A stretch of DNA of 64,000 nucleotides from Vannielia litorea (GTDB lineage: Bacteria; Pseudomonadota; Alphaproteobacteria; Rhodobacterales; Rhodobacteraceae), in NCBI RefSeq assembly GCF_018424695.1, contig NZ_QTNQ01000005.1, positions 45,903 through 109,902 of the forward strand, given 5' to 3'. The notes below the pieces were generated by a model that searched no databases, had not been told where the DNA came from, and saw only the letters and a list, made by a program, of their open reading frames with translations. The translations under genes and the position numbers were made by a program. Within the stretch, counting starts at the first letter, position 1; each line of letters opens with the position of its first letter. Shown here piece by piece: positions 19,722 through 29,331 of the stretch.

Positions 19722-21341
19722 TCATTCGGCGCAGGTAAAGCCGCTTCCATCGTGGCGCAGAACCTCGGGCCAGGGGCAGAGCACGCGCTTTGCACCGGCG
19801 TTGCCTCCGGCTTCGGGGTTTCCGGCGCGAAAGGCGGTATCCACCTCGTCGGGAGCCTGCCCGTCTTCGACCCAAGCGATCAACGCACCGAGAAGGTCTG
19901 CGCTGTCTGCGGAGTTACCGCCCTGACCATGGGGCATGCCCGGAATCGCATAGAACCGCACAAAATCCACCGCATCGGGGTTGTTGCCGTTCAGCGCCTC
20001 GAACCAGCGGGCGGTGTCATTGAAGGAGAACACCGGGTCTGCCGTACCGTGAAACACCACCAGCTTGCCACCGGCCTCCTGAAGGCCCTCCAGCGTGGGG
20101 TTGTCGGCATTGGGCGGGCTCATCACCTGCATCGGGCTTTCGGGGAAGGCCTCTGTCACCGCGTCCACCTTGGCGGGCTCGGTGTCGAAGTCGTAGCCCA
20201 TCAGGAAGGCCTCCAACGCATCGGGCGTGCCCTCCACCACCGTGGGCGGGGTGGAGAAGACATGCGATAGGCTGCCTGCGCCCATCACCGCGATGATCGG
20301 CTTCATCCCCCAGGGCGGCACCGTGCTCTCGATCTTCCAGAACCGCCAGTTGCCGCTGGCAATCCCCGGATCCCAGGACCAGTCGCTGTAAAGCTGCTCA
20401 CCAGCCCCGTTGGTGGGCCCGGCATGGATGGCCTCCAGCGCGGCCACCTGTGCGGCGGACAGGCAGTCACTGTTCTGACCCGCCTCGCACACAAGCACGG
20501 CCGGATCGAATGCCCGCTGGCAGGCAGTGGTATCCGACACCACGCCATCTTCAAGGCCATCCAGCCCGTCACAGGCCGCGTTGATCTTCTGGGCCACCAG
20601 GGACAGGTCGTCGCGGCTGAAACTCTCTGCAAGGCTCGGCGCGACCGACCGGAACTGCTGCACATCCCACGCATGCTGAATCGCGGCGCGGGGCAGGCGG
20701 AATCCGGGGTAACCGGCAAGCAGGCCATCGAAGGCCTCGGGCATACGCTCAGCGGCCACCATGGCATGCCGCCCGCCGTTGGATGTCCCAAAGCCATACA
20801 CATGCTCGGGCGCGCTGCCATAATGTGCCTCGGTCAGCGCCAATGCGACCGGGTGCAGCTTGGCCACCGCGCCATAACCGTAGTCCCGCCGCGCCTCGAA
20901 ATCGAGCCCGAAGAGGTTGCCCCCTGCAAGTCCGGCTTCGGGGTTCGCCTTGCCGTCGTGGCCGGCATCCGAGCTGACCACGGCGAAGCCGCGTTCCAAC
21001 GCCGGGGCCCCAACACCTGTGCCGGCGCCGACGGCCGGCTTCACCTCGCCGTCGTTGCCGCCGTTGAACTGGTGCATGAACCGCCCGTCCCACGCCTCTG
21101 GCAGACGCAGCTCGAACCGGATCGCATAGCTCTTTCCGTCCATGCCGGTGCGCTCTGCCATCACGCCACGCAGCAGGCATTGCGCCACCATCGACACGTC
21201 GTCTCCCTCAGGGAGCGCCGTGGCCTCGGTGATCGTCACGCCTTCGGGCGCGGCAGAGCCCATGTCGGCGCAGCTCGTTGCCGCGCTGGCGGTGACAGGG
21301 GCAAGGGCGGCGATCAGGGCTGCCCGGGTCATGTGTTTCAT
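19722..21341 (-). CDS. Tannase/feruloyl esterase family secreted hydrolase
   Basis: 539 residues with a cleavable signal peptide (MKHMTRAALIAALAPVTASA). The nucleophile elbow is GTSNGGRHA, and the C-terminal part carries FHGTADPVFSF (acid residue) and GMPHGQGG (His), fitting the tannase/feruloyl esterase alpha/beta-hydrolase family with its large lid. It should cleave ester bonds of phenolic or polyester-like substrates in the periplasm or outside. Start at ATG 21341 is supported by GCGGGAGGACAAAGAT upstream. Substrate unknown. Confidence 0.88.
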   Translation of the reverse strand: MKHMTRAALIAALAPVTASAATSCADMGSAAPEGVTITEATALPEGDDVSMVAQCLLRGVMAERTGMDGKSYAIRFELRLPEAWDGRFMHQFNGGNDGEVKPAVGAGTGVGAPALERGFAVVSSDAGHDGKANPEAGLAGGNLFGLDFEARRDYGYGAVAKLHPVALALTEAHYGSAPEHVYGFGTSNGGRHAMVAAERMPEAFDGLLAGYPGFRLPRAAIQHAWDVQQFRSVAPSLAESFSRDDLSLVAQKINAACDGLDGLEDGVVSDTTACQRAFDPAVLVCEAGQNSDCLSAAQVAALEAIHAGPTNGAGEQLYSDWSWDPGIASGNWRFWKIESTVPPWGMKPIIAVMGAGSLSHVFSTPPTVVEGTPDALEAFLMGYDFDTEPAKVDAVTEAFPESPMQVMSPPNADNPTLEGLQEAGGKLVVFHGTADPVFSFNDTARWFEALNGNNPDAVDFVRFYAIPGMPHGQGGNSADSADLLGALIAWVEDGQAPDEVDTAFRAGNPEAGGNAGAKRVLCPWPEVLRHDGSGFTCAE

Positions 21342-21395
21342 ATCTTTGTCCTCCCGCAATCAGCTTATGCGTGCACACTTGCTCTTGTCATGAAC

Positions 21396-21420
21396 AAAAA
21401 GGGCACCCCGAAGGGTGCCC
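21396..21420 (-). terminator. Rho-independent terminator of the SYLF lipoprotein gene
   Basis: On the reverse strand, GGGCACCC-TTCG-GGGTGCCC is followed directly by five T (21400 to 21396). It lies 26 bases past the stop of the gene ending at 21446. The loop is again UUCG. Confidence 0.85.
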
Positions 21421-21445
21421 CAAGGTCGATCGTCTGGTCACCGCT

Positions 21446-22009
21446 TCACGGGATGATCCGATTGTATTTGGTGCCTTCGAGCGTCGCGCCGACGATCAGC
21501 CCGGCCTGGCCGAAGATCACGGCGATCACCGGTGCGAGCGCGGTGAGCGTTTCGGCCGAGAGGTTGCCGGCGTTGTCGTTGAGCGCGTATTCGGCATCCG
21601 CCCCCACCGACCAGCCGGTGGAGGTGCGGAAGTCGCGCAGCGCCGCCGGGGTCATGAAGAACAGCGCATGGGCGTATTGCTGGGCACCGATCTGGAAGCC
21701 GATGTTGGCCTGGATCGCGTTGTAGTAATCGACAGTCGCATTGTCGATCCTGAGCGCGCCGCGCCCGTAGCTGCCGCCCACGCCAAAGCCCGCCTTGGTG
21801 ACCAGCGGCATGAAGAGCACGCCTGCGGCCTTCTGCTCCAGTTCGGCTGTGCCGGGGTAGCGCGAGAAAAGGTAGTTCCGCGTGCTGTCGACCCGCGCGT
21901 CGATCCGCGGGCCATTGTTGGAGCCCACGCCGTTGCCACAGGCCGAAAGCGCGGTGGTCGCGCCGAGCCCTGCGAGGAATACACGTCGATTGGGGAATTT
22001 GCTCATCAT
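21446..22009 (-). CDS. SYLF (Ysc84-like) lipid-binding domain lipoprotein
   Basis: 187 residues. The N-terminus has a lipoprotein-type signal (RRVFLAGLGATTALSAC, with an RR pair that could be Tat-like). The body has the SYLF pattern: AAGVLFMPLVTKAGFGVGGSYGRGAL, then YYNAIQANIGFQIGAQQY. SYLF proteins bind phospholipids; their bacterial role is poorly known. It has its own terminator at 21396-21420. Confidence 0.85.
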   Translation of the reverse strand: MMSKFPNRRVFLAGLGATTALSACGNGVGSNNGPRIDARVDSTRNYLFSRYPGTAELEQKAAGVLFMPLVTKAGFGVGGSYGRGALRIDNATVDYYNAIQANIGFQIGAQQYAHALFFMTPAALRDFRTSTGWSVGADAEYALNDNAGNLSAETLTALAPVIAVIFGQAGLIVGATLEGTKYNRIIP

Positions 22010-22127
22010 ATCCGCCTGTCCTTATGCCTCACCCGGCTGTTTTCGCCGGTTTTGTCCATCTATAGGGGTGTCGGGCAGGCTTGTCACCACAAGTTGAGGT
22101 GAAATGGGCGGTTTTTGGCTCGCACAA

Positions 22128-22189
22128 GGTGCGCCATGAATGCGCACCCTACACCGCCGAACCCGCAGGGTGCGCATTCATGGTGCACC
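22128..22189. repeat. 23-bp inverted repeat next to hemB
   Basis: Arms 22128-22150 and 22167-22189 are inverted copies differing at one base, with a 16-base spacer. It sits 8 bases beyond the hemB stop. The arms contain the near-palindrome GTGCGCCATGAATGCGCAC. It resembles a REP-type dispersed palindrome more than a terminator, since no T-run follows; it could still stabilise the hemB transcript. Confidence 0.75.
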
Positions 22190-22196
22190 ACGCGTC

Positions 22197-23198
22197 TCAC
22201 CCCGCCTTCAGCCGCCGCGCCATCCGGGGCGCGAAATAGGTGAGCACCCCCATGCACCCGGCGCGTTTGAAGGCCATCAGGCTTTCTACCATCACCTTCT
22301 CGCCGTCGATCCAGCCGTTCGCCGCCGCCGCCTCGATCATCGCGTATTCGCCGCTCACCTGATAGGCGAAGGTCGGGGCGCCGAAGGTGTCGCGCACCCG
22401 GCGGATGATGTCGAGATAGGGCAGGCCGGGCTTGACCATCACCATGTCGGCCCCCTCCGCCAGGTCGCGCTGCACCAGCCGCAGCGCCTCGTCACTGTTG
22501 GCCGGGTCCATCTGGTAGGTATTCTTGTCGCCGGTGAGCGCGGCAGAGGCCCCGACTGCATCGCGGAATGGGCCGTAAAACGCAGAGGCATACTTGGCCG
22601 CATAGCTCAGGATCGACACCTTACTGTGCCCGGCCTCCTCCAGCGCGCTCCGGATCGCGCCGATCCGGCCATCCATCATGTCGGAGGGGCCGAGGATATC
22701 GGCGCCTGCCTCGGCCTGTGCCAGCGCCATCTTCACCAGCGCCTCCACCGTCTCGTCATTGACGATCTCTCCATCCACGACAAAGCCGTCATGGCCGTTG
22801 ATGTTGTAGGGGTCGAGCGCGATGTCGGTCATCACCGCCACCTCGGGCGCCGCCGCCTTGATCGCGCGGATCGCCCGGTTGGTCAGGTTCTCGGGGTCCC
22901 AGGCCATGGCACAATCTTCGGTGCGTGCTTCGGGGCCGGTGTAGGGAAAGAGACAAATCGCCGGAATGCCCAGTTCGGCGGCCTCCTGCGCGGCCTCTGC
23001 CACAAGATCCACCGTCAGCCGCTCGACTCCGGGCATCGAGGGCACCGGAGTGCGCTCGCCCTCGCCATCGCGCAGGAAGACCGGCCAGATCAGGTCATCC
23101 GCCGTCACCGTGTTTTCGCGGACCAATCCGCGCAGCGCCGGGGTGGTTCGAGTGCGCCGCAAACGGGCGGCGGGGTAGGGGGCGACGGTGGGACGCAT
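22197..23198 (-). CDS. hemB: Delta-aminolevulinic acid dehydratase (porphobilinogen synthase)
   Basis: 333 residues. Joins two 5-aminolevulinates into porphobilinogen in heme and chlorophyll synthesis. Both active-site lysine regions are present (SYAAKYASAFYGPFRDA and MVKPGLPYLD). The metal loop reads DIALDPYNINGHDG, with Asp/Ala in place of the cysteines of zinc enzymes, so this is the aspartate-rich magnesium-type enzyme known from Rhodobacter and Bradyrhizobium. Start at ATG 23198 (MRPTVAPYPAARLRRTR) fits the family. Confidence 0.96.
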   Translation of the reverse strand: MRPTVAPYPAARLRRTRTTPALRGLVRENTVTADDLIWPVFLRDGEGERTPVPSMPGVERLTVDLVAEAAQEAAELGIPAICLFPYTGPEARTEDCAMAWDPENLTNRAIRAIKAAAPEVAVMTDIALDPYNINGHDGFVVDGEIVNDETVEALVKMALAQAEAGADILGPSDMMDGRIGAIRSALEEAGHSKVSILSYAAKYASAFYGPFRDAVGASAALTGDKNTYQMDPANSDEALRLVQRDLAEGADMVMVKPGLPYLDIIRRVRDTFGAPTFAYQVSGEYAMIEAAAANGWIDGEKVMVESLMAFKRAGCMGVLTYFAPRMARRLKAG

Positions 23199-23336
23199 GG
23201 GCAAGCCTCGTTTTTCAGTCACATGAGGGCCGTGCCATGGAAATTGCGCCGCGACAAGGCTTCCATTCCGGGCTGAGGCGGCTAGATTGCGCCAACTTCG
23301 ACAACCGGCCCGCAGCGGCCAAAGGGGCAGGCACAG

Positions 23337-23855
23337 GTGCTGGACTGGTACGAAACCGTATTCGAGCTGATCGACATGCGGTCCTTTTCCAACCTGTGGT
23401 ACTGGATCGCCCTTGCTGTTCTGTGGTCGACCTCCTCGCACTTCGTGCTCGGCGTGCCATGGGATCTGGTGCAACGTGCCCGGCGCCATGGAGGCGAGGC
23501 TGAGGCAGACCTTCATGACATGGTGCGGGTCAATGTGAATCGCATCCTCTACATTGCCGATCAGGCCGGCCTCTGGCTCATCGGGATCACCTTCTTCACG
23601 CTCACGTCGCTCTGCCTCATCGGCTTCTGGTACGGGTCGGAGTTTTCGCAAGCCGTGTTCCTCCTCGCCGCGCCGATGAGCCTCGTGCTCGCACTCGGTG
23701 TGCGCTGCGCCCGCCAGATCCGCGCCGCCGACGGCGAGGGGCTGTATGAGCGGATGCATAAGCACCGTTTCATCACCCAGGTCATCGGGATGCTGTCAAT
23801 CTTCGTGACCGCGCTCTGGGGCATGTTCCAGAACCTCTCCATCGGCGCGATCTGA
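23337..23855 (+). CDS. Conserved hypothetical integral membrane protein
   Basis: 172 residues from a GTG. Four hydrophobic stretches are visible (about 20-40, 78-100, 107-122, 146-165). Homologous-looking proteins in Rhodobacterales begin with the same DMRSFSNLWYWIALAV segment and have been labelled a component of the SufBCD complex; I cannot see anything in the sequence that supports an Fe-S role. It is divergent from hemB and lies just upstream of mfd. Confidence 0.7.
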   Translation: MLDWYETVFELIDMRSFSNLWYWIALAVLWSTSSHFVLGVPWDLVQRARRHGGEAEADLHDMVRVNVNRILYIADQAGLWLIGITFFTLTSLCLIGFWYGSEFSQAVFLLAAPMSLVLALGVRCARQIRAADGEGLYERMHKHRFITQVIGMLSIFVTALWGMFQNLSIGAI

Positions 23856-23957
23856 TGGCCTCGCAATGGAAGCGCCGCCCCGCACATCCGGAGTCCGTTC
23901 GGCAACAGGTGAGGGCAGGTTGACTTCACGCGACAGCGGGGTAGTTGGAGCCTCCTG

Positions 23958-26900
23958 ATGAGTGACACGACGCGCATAACACTGGGCGGCGCCCCCGAGG
24001 GACTTGACGCGCTGCTGATCGCCCGCGAGCTGGAGCGCGGCGCGCCCGTTGTCCATTGCGCCCGGGATGACAAGCGTCTGACCGAAATGCGGGCCGCGCT
24101 GGCCTTCTTCGCGCCCAATGTGCCGGTGATCGAGTTTCCCGGCTGGGACTGCCTGCCCTACGACCGCGTTTCGCCCAACCCTGACATCTCCGCCCGCCGG
24201 ATGGCGACGCTTTCGGCACTCGCAAGTGGCATCTCGGGCCGCTTCGTGCTGCTGACCACGCTCAACGCCGCCACCCAGCGCGTGCCTGCCCGCGATCTCG
24301 TGGCCGCATCGAGCTTCGTGGCTGTGGTGGGCGAGCGCGTGGACGAGCAGGCGCTGCGTGATTTCCTGGTACGCATGGGCTTCTCCCAGGCGCCCACGGT
24401 GATGGAGCCAGGCGATTTTGCCGTGCGCGGTGGCATCATAGATATCTTCCCGCCCGGCGACGGCGGCCCGGTGCGGCTGGACCTCTTTGGCGACATTCTC
24501 GACGGCGCACGGCGGTTTGATCCGGCCACCCAGCGCACCACCGAGAAACTGGACCGGATCGAGCTTTCACCAGCCTCCGAAGTGGTGCTCGACGAGGCCT
24601 CCATCACCCGGTTTCGCCAGAACTACCGGATCGAGTTTGGCGCGGCGGGCTCCGATGACCCGCTCTACGAGGCGGTGAGCGCGGGCCGCAAGCACGCGGG
24701 CTTCGAGCACTGGTTGCCGCTCTTCCACGAGCGCCTCGACACACTCTTCACCTACCTGCCAGATGCGGCGGTGATGCTGGATGACCAGTTCACGCCTGCC
24801 CGCCTGTCGCGCTGGGAAGGGATCGTGGACAGCTACGATAACCGGCGCGAGGCGGCCAGCTCGAAGGCGCGGATGGGCGGCAGCTACAAGGCGGCGGCAC
24901 CCTCGGGCCTCTATCTCGACGATGCCGCCTGGGAGGCGGCAATGCAGGGGCGGCGCGTTATCCAGCTTTCGCCGCTGCCGCAGGGTACGGGCCCGGGCGT
25001 GCTGGACGCGGGCGGGCGGATCGGGCGCAATTTCAGCCCGGAGCGTCAGCAGGAATCCATCAGCCTTTTTGGGGCCTTGAGGGATCATGTTGAAGCGCAG
25101 CGCCGGCAGGGGCAGGTGGTGATCGCCTCCTATTCCGAGGGCGCGCGCGAGCGGCTTTCGGGCCTCATGGCCGACGAGGGGCTGGAGGGGGCGACGCCCA
25201 TCACCGACTGGCGCGATGTGCCCGAAGGCAGGGGCGGCGTCTACCTCGCCATCTGGGCGCTGGAACATGGCTTCACCGAACCCGGCCTCACGGTGATTTC
25301 CGAGCAGGACGTGCTGGGCGACAGGCTGATCCGTGCGCCCAAGCGCAAGCGCCGGGCCGAAAACTTCCTGACCGAGGCGCAAAGCCTTAGCCCGGGCGAC
25401 CTGATCGTGCACGTCGATCACGGGGTGGGCCGCTACATGGGGCTGGAGGTGGTCAACGCGCTCGGAGCGGATCACGAGATGATCCACCTCGAGTATGCCG
25501 AGAAGGCGCGGCTCTACCTGCCGGTCGAGAACATCGAGCTGCTCTCGCGCTACGGCCATGAGGAAGGCCTGCTCGACAAGCTCGGCGGTGGCGCCTGGCA
25601 GGCCAAGAAGGCGCGACTGAAAGAGCGCATCCGCATCGCCGCCGAGAAGCTGATGCGCACCGCCGCCGAACGGATGCTGCGCAAGGCGCCGGTGCTGGAG
25701 CCGGTGCCCCACGCCTGGGAGGAGTTTTCGGCCCGCTTCCCCTACACCGAGACCGACGACCAGCTGAAAGCCATCTCCGAAGTCATCGAAGACCTTGAAG
25801 CGGGCCGCCCGATGGACAGGCTGATTTGCGGCGATGTCGGCTTTGGCAAGACCGAGGTGGCGATGCGCGCCGCCTTCGTGGCGGCAATGCAGGGCAAGCA
25901 GGTGGCGGTGATCGCCCCGACCACGCTGCTCGCCCGCCAGCATGCGCAGGGCTTCAAGGAGCGGTTCAAGGGCTTTCCGCTGAAGGTGCGCCAGCTGTCG
26001 CGCTTCGTGCCCGCCAAAGAGGCCACCGACACCCGCAAGGGGCTGGCCGATGGCACGGTTGATATCGTGATTGGCACCCATGCGGTGCTGGCCAAGACCA
26101 TTCGGTTCAAGGAGTTGGGCTTGCTGATCATCGACGAAGAGCAGCACTTCGGCGTTGGCCACAAGGAGCGGCTGAAAGAGATGCGCTCCGATATTCATGT
26201 GCTGACCCTGACGGCCACGCCGATCCCGCGCACACTTCAACTTTCGCTCACAGGTGTCCGGGATCTTTCGATTATCGGCACGCCGCCGGTCGACCGGCTG
26301 GCCATTCGCACCTATGTCAGCGAGTTCGATCCGGTGACGGTGCGCGAAGCGCTGCTGCGCGAGCATTACCGGGGCGGACAAAGCTTTTACGTGGTGCCGC
26401 GCATCAAGGATCTGCCCGAGATCGAGGAGTTCCTGAAAGAGCAGGTGCCCGAAGTCAGCTACGTGGTTGCCCACGGCCAGATGGCGGCGGGCGAGCTGGA
26501 TGACAAGATGAACGCCTTTTATGACGGCAAGTTCGGCATCCTGCTGGCGACAACGATTGTTGAAAGCGGCCTCGATATCCCCACCGCCAACACCATGATC
26601 GTGCATCGCGCCGACATGTTTGGCCTCGCCCAGCTCTACCAGATCCGGGGACGGGTGGGCCGTGCCAAGACGCGGGCTTACGCCTATCTTACCACCCGCC
26701 CGCGCATTCCGCTGACCGACAGCGCAGAGAAGCGCCTGCGGGTTCTGGGCAGCCTCGACAGCCTCGGCGCGGGCTTCACCCTGGCCAGCCAGGATCTCGA
26801 CATTCGCGGCGCGGGCAACCTTGTGGGTGAGGAGCAGTCGGGCCATGTGAAAGAGGTCGGCTACGAGCTTTACCAGTCGATGCTGGAAGACGCGATTTCA

Positions 26901-27401
26901 AAGATCAAATCCGGCGAGACCGAAGGCCTGCTGGATGATGACGGGCAATGGGCGCCCCAGATCAACCTTGGCGTTCCTGTCCTCATTCCAGAAGCTTACG
27001 TGCCCGATCTTGATGTGCGCCTCGGGCTCTACCGGCGGCTCTCTTCACTGACCACCAAGGTAGAGCTGGAGGGCTTCGCCGCCGAGCTGATCGACCGCTT
27101 CGGCCCGCTGCCCAAAGAGGTGAACACCCTCATGCTCATCGTCCGCATCAAGGCGATGTGCAAACGCGCGGGCATCGCCAAGCTCGATGGTGGCCCCAAG
27201 GGCGGAACCGTGCAGTTCCATAATGACAAGTTCGCCAACCCCGGTGGCCTTGTGGAGTACATTCAGGCCCAAAAGGGCCTTGCCAAGATCCGCGACAACA
27301 AGCTGGTGGTGCGCCGCGACTGGGCCAAGGCCTCAGACAAGATCAAAGGCGCTTTCGCGATTGCCCGCGATCTCGCAGAGAAGGTGAAGCAGGCCAAGTA
27401 G
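23958..27401 (+). CDS. mfd: Transcription-repair coupling factor Mfd
   Basis: 1147 residues, full length for the family. Removes RNA polymerase stalled at DNA damage and recruits UvrA. In order: UvrB-like region (PGWDCLPYDRVSPN), RNA polymerase-interaction domain (SPGDLIVHVDHGVGRYMGLE), SF2 helicase with GDVGFGKTEVA, DEEQHFG, LTATPIPRTLQLSL and GRVGRAKTRAYAYL, and a C-terminal TRCF domain. Preceded by GGAGCCTCCTG. Confidence 0.97.
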   Translation: MSDTTRITLGGAPEGLDALLIARELERGAPVVHCARDDKRLTEMRAALAFFAPNVPVIEFPGWDCLPYDRVSPNPDISARRMATLSALASGISGRFVLLTTLNAATQRVPARDLVAASSFVAVVGERVDEQALRDFLVRMGFSQAPTVMEPGDFAVRGGIIDIFPPGDGGPVRLDLFGDILDGARRFDPATQRTTEKLDRIELSPASEVVLDEASITRFRQNYRIEFGAAGSDDPLYEAVSAGRKHAGFEHWLPLFHERLDTLFTYLPDAAVMLDDQFTPARLSRWEGIVDSYDNRREAASSKARMGGSYKAAAPSGLYLDDAAWEAAMQGRRVIQLSPLPQGTGPGVLDAGGRIGRNFSPERQQESISLFGALRDHVEAQRRQGQVVIASYSEGARERLSGLMADEGLEGATPITDWRDVPEGRGGVYLAIWALEHGFTEPGLTVISEQDVLGDRLIRAPKRKRRAENFLTEAQSLSPGDLIVHVDHGVGRYMGLEVVNALGADHEMIHLEYAEKARLYLPVENIELLSRYGHEEGLLDKLGGGAWQAKKARLKERIRIAAEKLMRTAAERMLRKAPVLEPVPHAWEEFSARFPYTETDDQLKAISEVIEDLEAGRPMDRLICGDVGFGKTEVAMRAAFVAAMQGKQVAVIAPTTLLARQHAQGFKERFKGFPLKVRQLSRFVPAKEATDTRKGLADGTVDIVIGTHAVLAKTIRFKELGLLIIDEEQHFGVGHKERLKEMRSDIHVLTLTATPIPRTLQLSLTGVRDLSIIGTPPVDRLAIRTYVSEFDPVTVREALLREHYRGGQSFYVVPRIKDLPEIEEFLKEQVPEVSYVVAHGQMAAGELDDKMNAFYDGKFGILLATTIVESGLDIPTANTMIVHRADMFGLAQLYQIRGRVGRAKTRAYAYLTTRPRIPLTDSAEKRLRVLGSLDSLGAGFTLASQDLDIRGAGNLVGEEQSGHVKEVGYELYQSMLEDAISKIKSGETEGLLDDDGQWAPQINLGVPVLIPEAYVPDLDVRLGLYRRLSSLTTKVELEGFAAELIDRFGPLPKEVNTLMLIVRIKAMCKRAGIAKLDGGPKGGTVQFHNDKFANPGGLVEYIQAQKGLAKIRDNKLVVRRDWAKASDKIKGAFAIARDLAEKVKQAK

Positions 27402-27409
27402 GCCCTTGG

Positions 27410-28639
27410 TCAGGCTTGCTCTTCCGGCCGTCCCATCCAGAGCATGAGGGCCAGGGCGATGGCCCCGCTGATAAAGCACCCAAGGATGATCGGGGTGGTG
27501 GTGCCGTCGAAGAACTGTCCGATGGGTGTGCCGACAACAACTGCAAGCGCCGTTGAGATCGCCCCGATCACCGATGTGGCCGTGCCCGCCAACCGCCCCA
27601 TGGGCTCCAGGGCCAGCGCGTTCAGGTTCCCCATCGTCAGGCCCATCTGGTAGAATATGGTAATAACCCAGATTACATAGGTGATGAAATGCGCCGTGGA
27701 GGCGTGGGGCGTGAACTGCGTGATCACAAGCGCGGAGAGGCTGATGAGCGATACGCACACCAAGGCCCGGATCACCATGCCGCGCATCCCCACCGTCATG
27801 ACAAACCGCGCGTTCAAGAAGCTGGAGGTGCTGGCGCAAAGCGCAATGACCGCAAACCAGAGCGCAAAACTGTCACCCTTGCCGAAGACCTCGTCAAACA
27901 CCGGCTGAGTGGTTGAGATGATCGTCAGAAGTTGAGCAAAAATAAAGATTTGCACGGCGATGGTAAAGCGCACCGTCCAGTTGGACACTACAAGCCGCAC
28001 ATTCGCCCAGAGCGGCCCCAGCCGAAACGGCACGCGTGCTTCACGTGGCAGTGTTTCTGGCTGGCGGACCATCAGCCAGAGCGAGGACACCCCGATGAAA
28101 AGCACGAACAGAAGGAAGATCGAACGCCAGCCAAAGAGCGTGATCACACCTTCCCCGATCAGCGGGGCAACTGCGGGAAAGAGCGAGAAGACAAGGAATA
28201 TGAAGCTCACCAACTTGGCCATCTCGCGGCCTGCATATTGATCGCGGACAATGGCGAGGCCGACGATCCGCGGCCCGGCGGCGCCAAGCCCCTGGATGAC
28301 ACGGGCGGCAAGCAAGAGCTCCAGCGAAGGGGCAACCCAGGCCAGCAGCGCGCCTCCGATGTAGAGCCCGGCGCAGGCCAAGACCGTGGGTTTGCGGCCG
28401 TAGGCGTCAGAGAGGGGGCCGGTGAGAAGCGTGCCAATGCCCATGCCAAGCATGAAGAAGGTAATGATGAGCTGGGCGCGGTTGGGCGCGTCCGGCGTCA
28501 GCTCCGCCACAATGGTCGGCATCGCCGGCAGCATCGCGTCGGTCGAGAAGGCGATGGTTGCGAAGAGCATCGCCATGAGGGCCGTAAACTCGGTGCGCCT
28601 GAGCCTGCGCTCAGGCCGCGCGCCCTCGGCCAAGCTCAT
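27410..28639 (-). CDS. MFS multidrug efflux transporter, Bcr/CflA subfamily
   Basis: 409 residues with about 12 membrane segments. FSTDAMLPAMPTI in the first helix and GPLSDAYGRKPTVL in the first cytoplasmic loop match the Bcr/CflA drug:H+ antiporters. The ATG at 28639 overlaps the stop of the DsbA-like gene (ATGA), so the two are translationally coupled. It is convergent with mfd, 8 bases apart. Substrate not determinable. Confidence 0.9.
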   Translation of the reverse strand: MSLAEGARPERRLRRTEFTALMAMLFATIAFSTDAMLPAMPTIVAELTPDAPNRAQLIITFFMLGMGIGTLLTGPLSDAYGRKPTVLACAGLYIGGALLAWVAPSLELLLAARVIQGLGAAGPRIVGLAIVRDQYAGREMAKLVSFIFLVFSLFPAVAPLIGEGVITLFGWRSIFLLFVLFIGVSSLWLMVRQPETLPREARVPFRLGPLWANVRLVVSNWTVRFTIAVQIFIFAQLLTIISTTQPVFDEVFGKGDSFALWFAVIALCASTSSFLNARFVMTVGMRGMVIRALVCVSLISLSALVITQFTPHASTAHFITYVIWVITIFYQMGLTMGNLNALALEPMGRLAGTATSVIGAISTALAVVVGTPIGQFFDGTTTPIILGCFISGAIALALMLWMGRPEEQA

Positions 28640-29280
28640 TGGACGGGCCCGATCTGCCCGTTGATCTCGTCGATGAGCTTGCGCCACAGCTCAGGCTGTT
28701 GGCAGCCTGGCACCACATGCTGGCCCGCGATGATATGCGTCGGCACGCCCGTAACCCCGCGTTCGCGGGCGTGGGCATCGCGGGCGCGGATGTCGTCAGA
28801 ATCGGAATCCGAAGCCAGAAGTCGCTGGATCACCGCAGCGTCACATCCGGCGCTGTCTGCGATATCTGCCAGAACTTCGTGATCCTCGATGTCACGCCCC
28901 TGCATGAAGTAAGCATCGAAAAGCATTGAAACCACGGGGAGTTGCCGCTGTTCAAGCCCCGCCCAATGGATGACTCGATGTGCATCCAACGTGTTGGGCG
29001 TGCGCTCGATGGCCTCAAGGTTCAGCAACAGCCCGGCCGCTTCCGCAGCCTCGGCGATACGTCCGTAAACCTCCAGAGCCTCTTTCTTGCCGCCGAACTT
29101 GGTTTCCAGATACGTACGCCGGTCCATGCCGCCCTTCGGCATATCGGGGTTCAGCTGGAACGGGTGGTACTCGATCGTAAAGGGGTTCGAGGGCGCCTCG
29201 TCGAGCGCCTTGTCGAGCAGCGTCTTGCCGATGAAGCACCAGGGGCAGATCGGGTCGGAGAAGATATCGAGCTTGATCAT
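28636..29280 (-). CDS. DsbA family (FrnE-like) oxidoreductase
   Basis: 214 residues. Thioredoxin-like with a CPWC active site (SDPICPWCFIGK) right at the N-terminus and a helical insertion; the cis-Pro loop is GVTGVPTHI. There is no signal peptide, so it is cytosolic like FrnE and the 2-hydroxychromene-2-carboxylate isomerase-like branch. ATG 29280 fits homologues, but its Shine-Dalgarno GGAGG is only one base away; GTG 29295 is an alternative. Coupled to the MFS gene downstream. Confidence 0.88.
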   Translation of the reverse strand: MIKLDIFSDPICPWCFIGKTLLDKALDEAPSNPFTIEYHPFQLNPDMPKGGMDRRTYLETKFGGKKEALEVYGRIAEAAEAAGLLLNLEAIERTPNTLDAHRVIHWAGLEQRQLPVVSMLFDAYFMQGRDIEDHEVLADIADSAGCDAAVIQRLLASDSDSDDIRARDAHARERGVTGVPTHIIAGQHVVPGCQQPELWRKLIDEINGQIGPVQ

Positions 29281-29331
29281 GCCTCCATGTGTCACGCCCG
29301 CGCGACGGGGGGAAGGGGCAATGCCGTGCGT

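Noticed and set aside
24567..26846. Long reverse-strand frame inside mfd
   Set aside because: It is antisense to conserved Mfd helicase motifs; long antisense frames are expected in GC-rich DNA.
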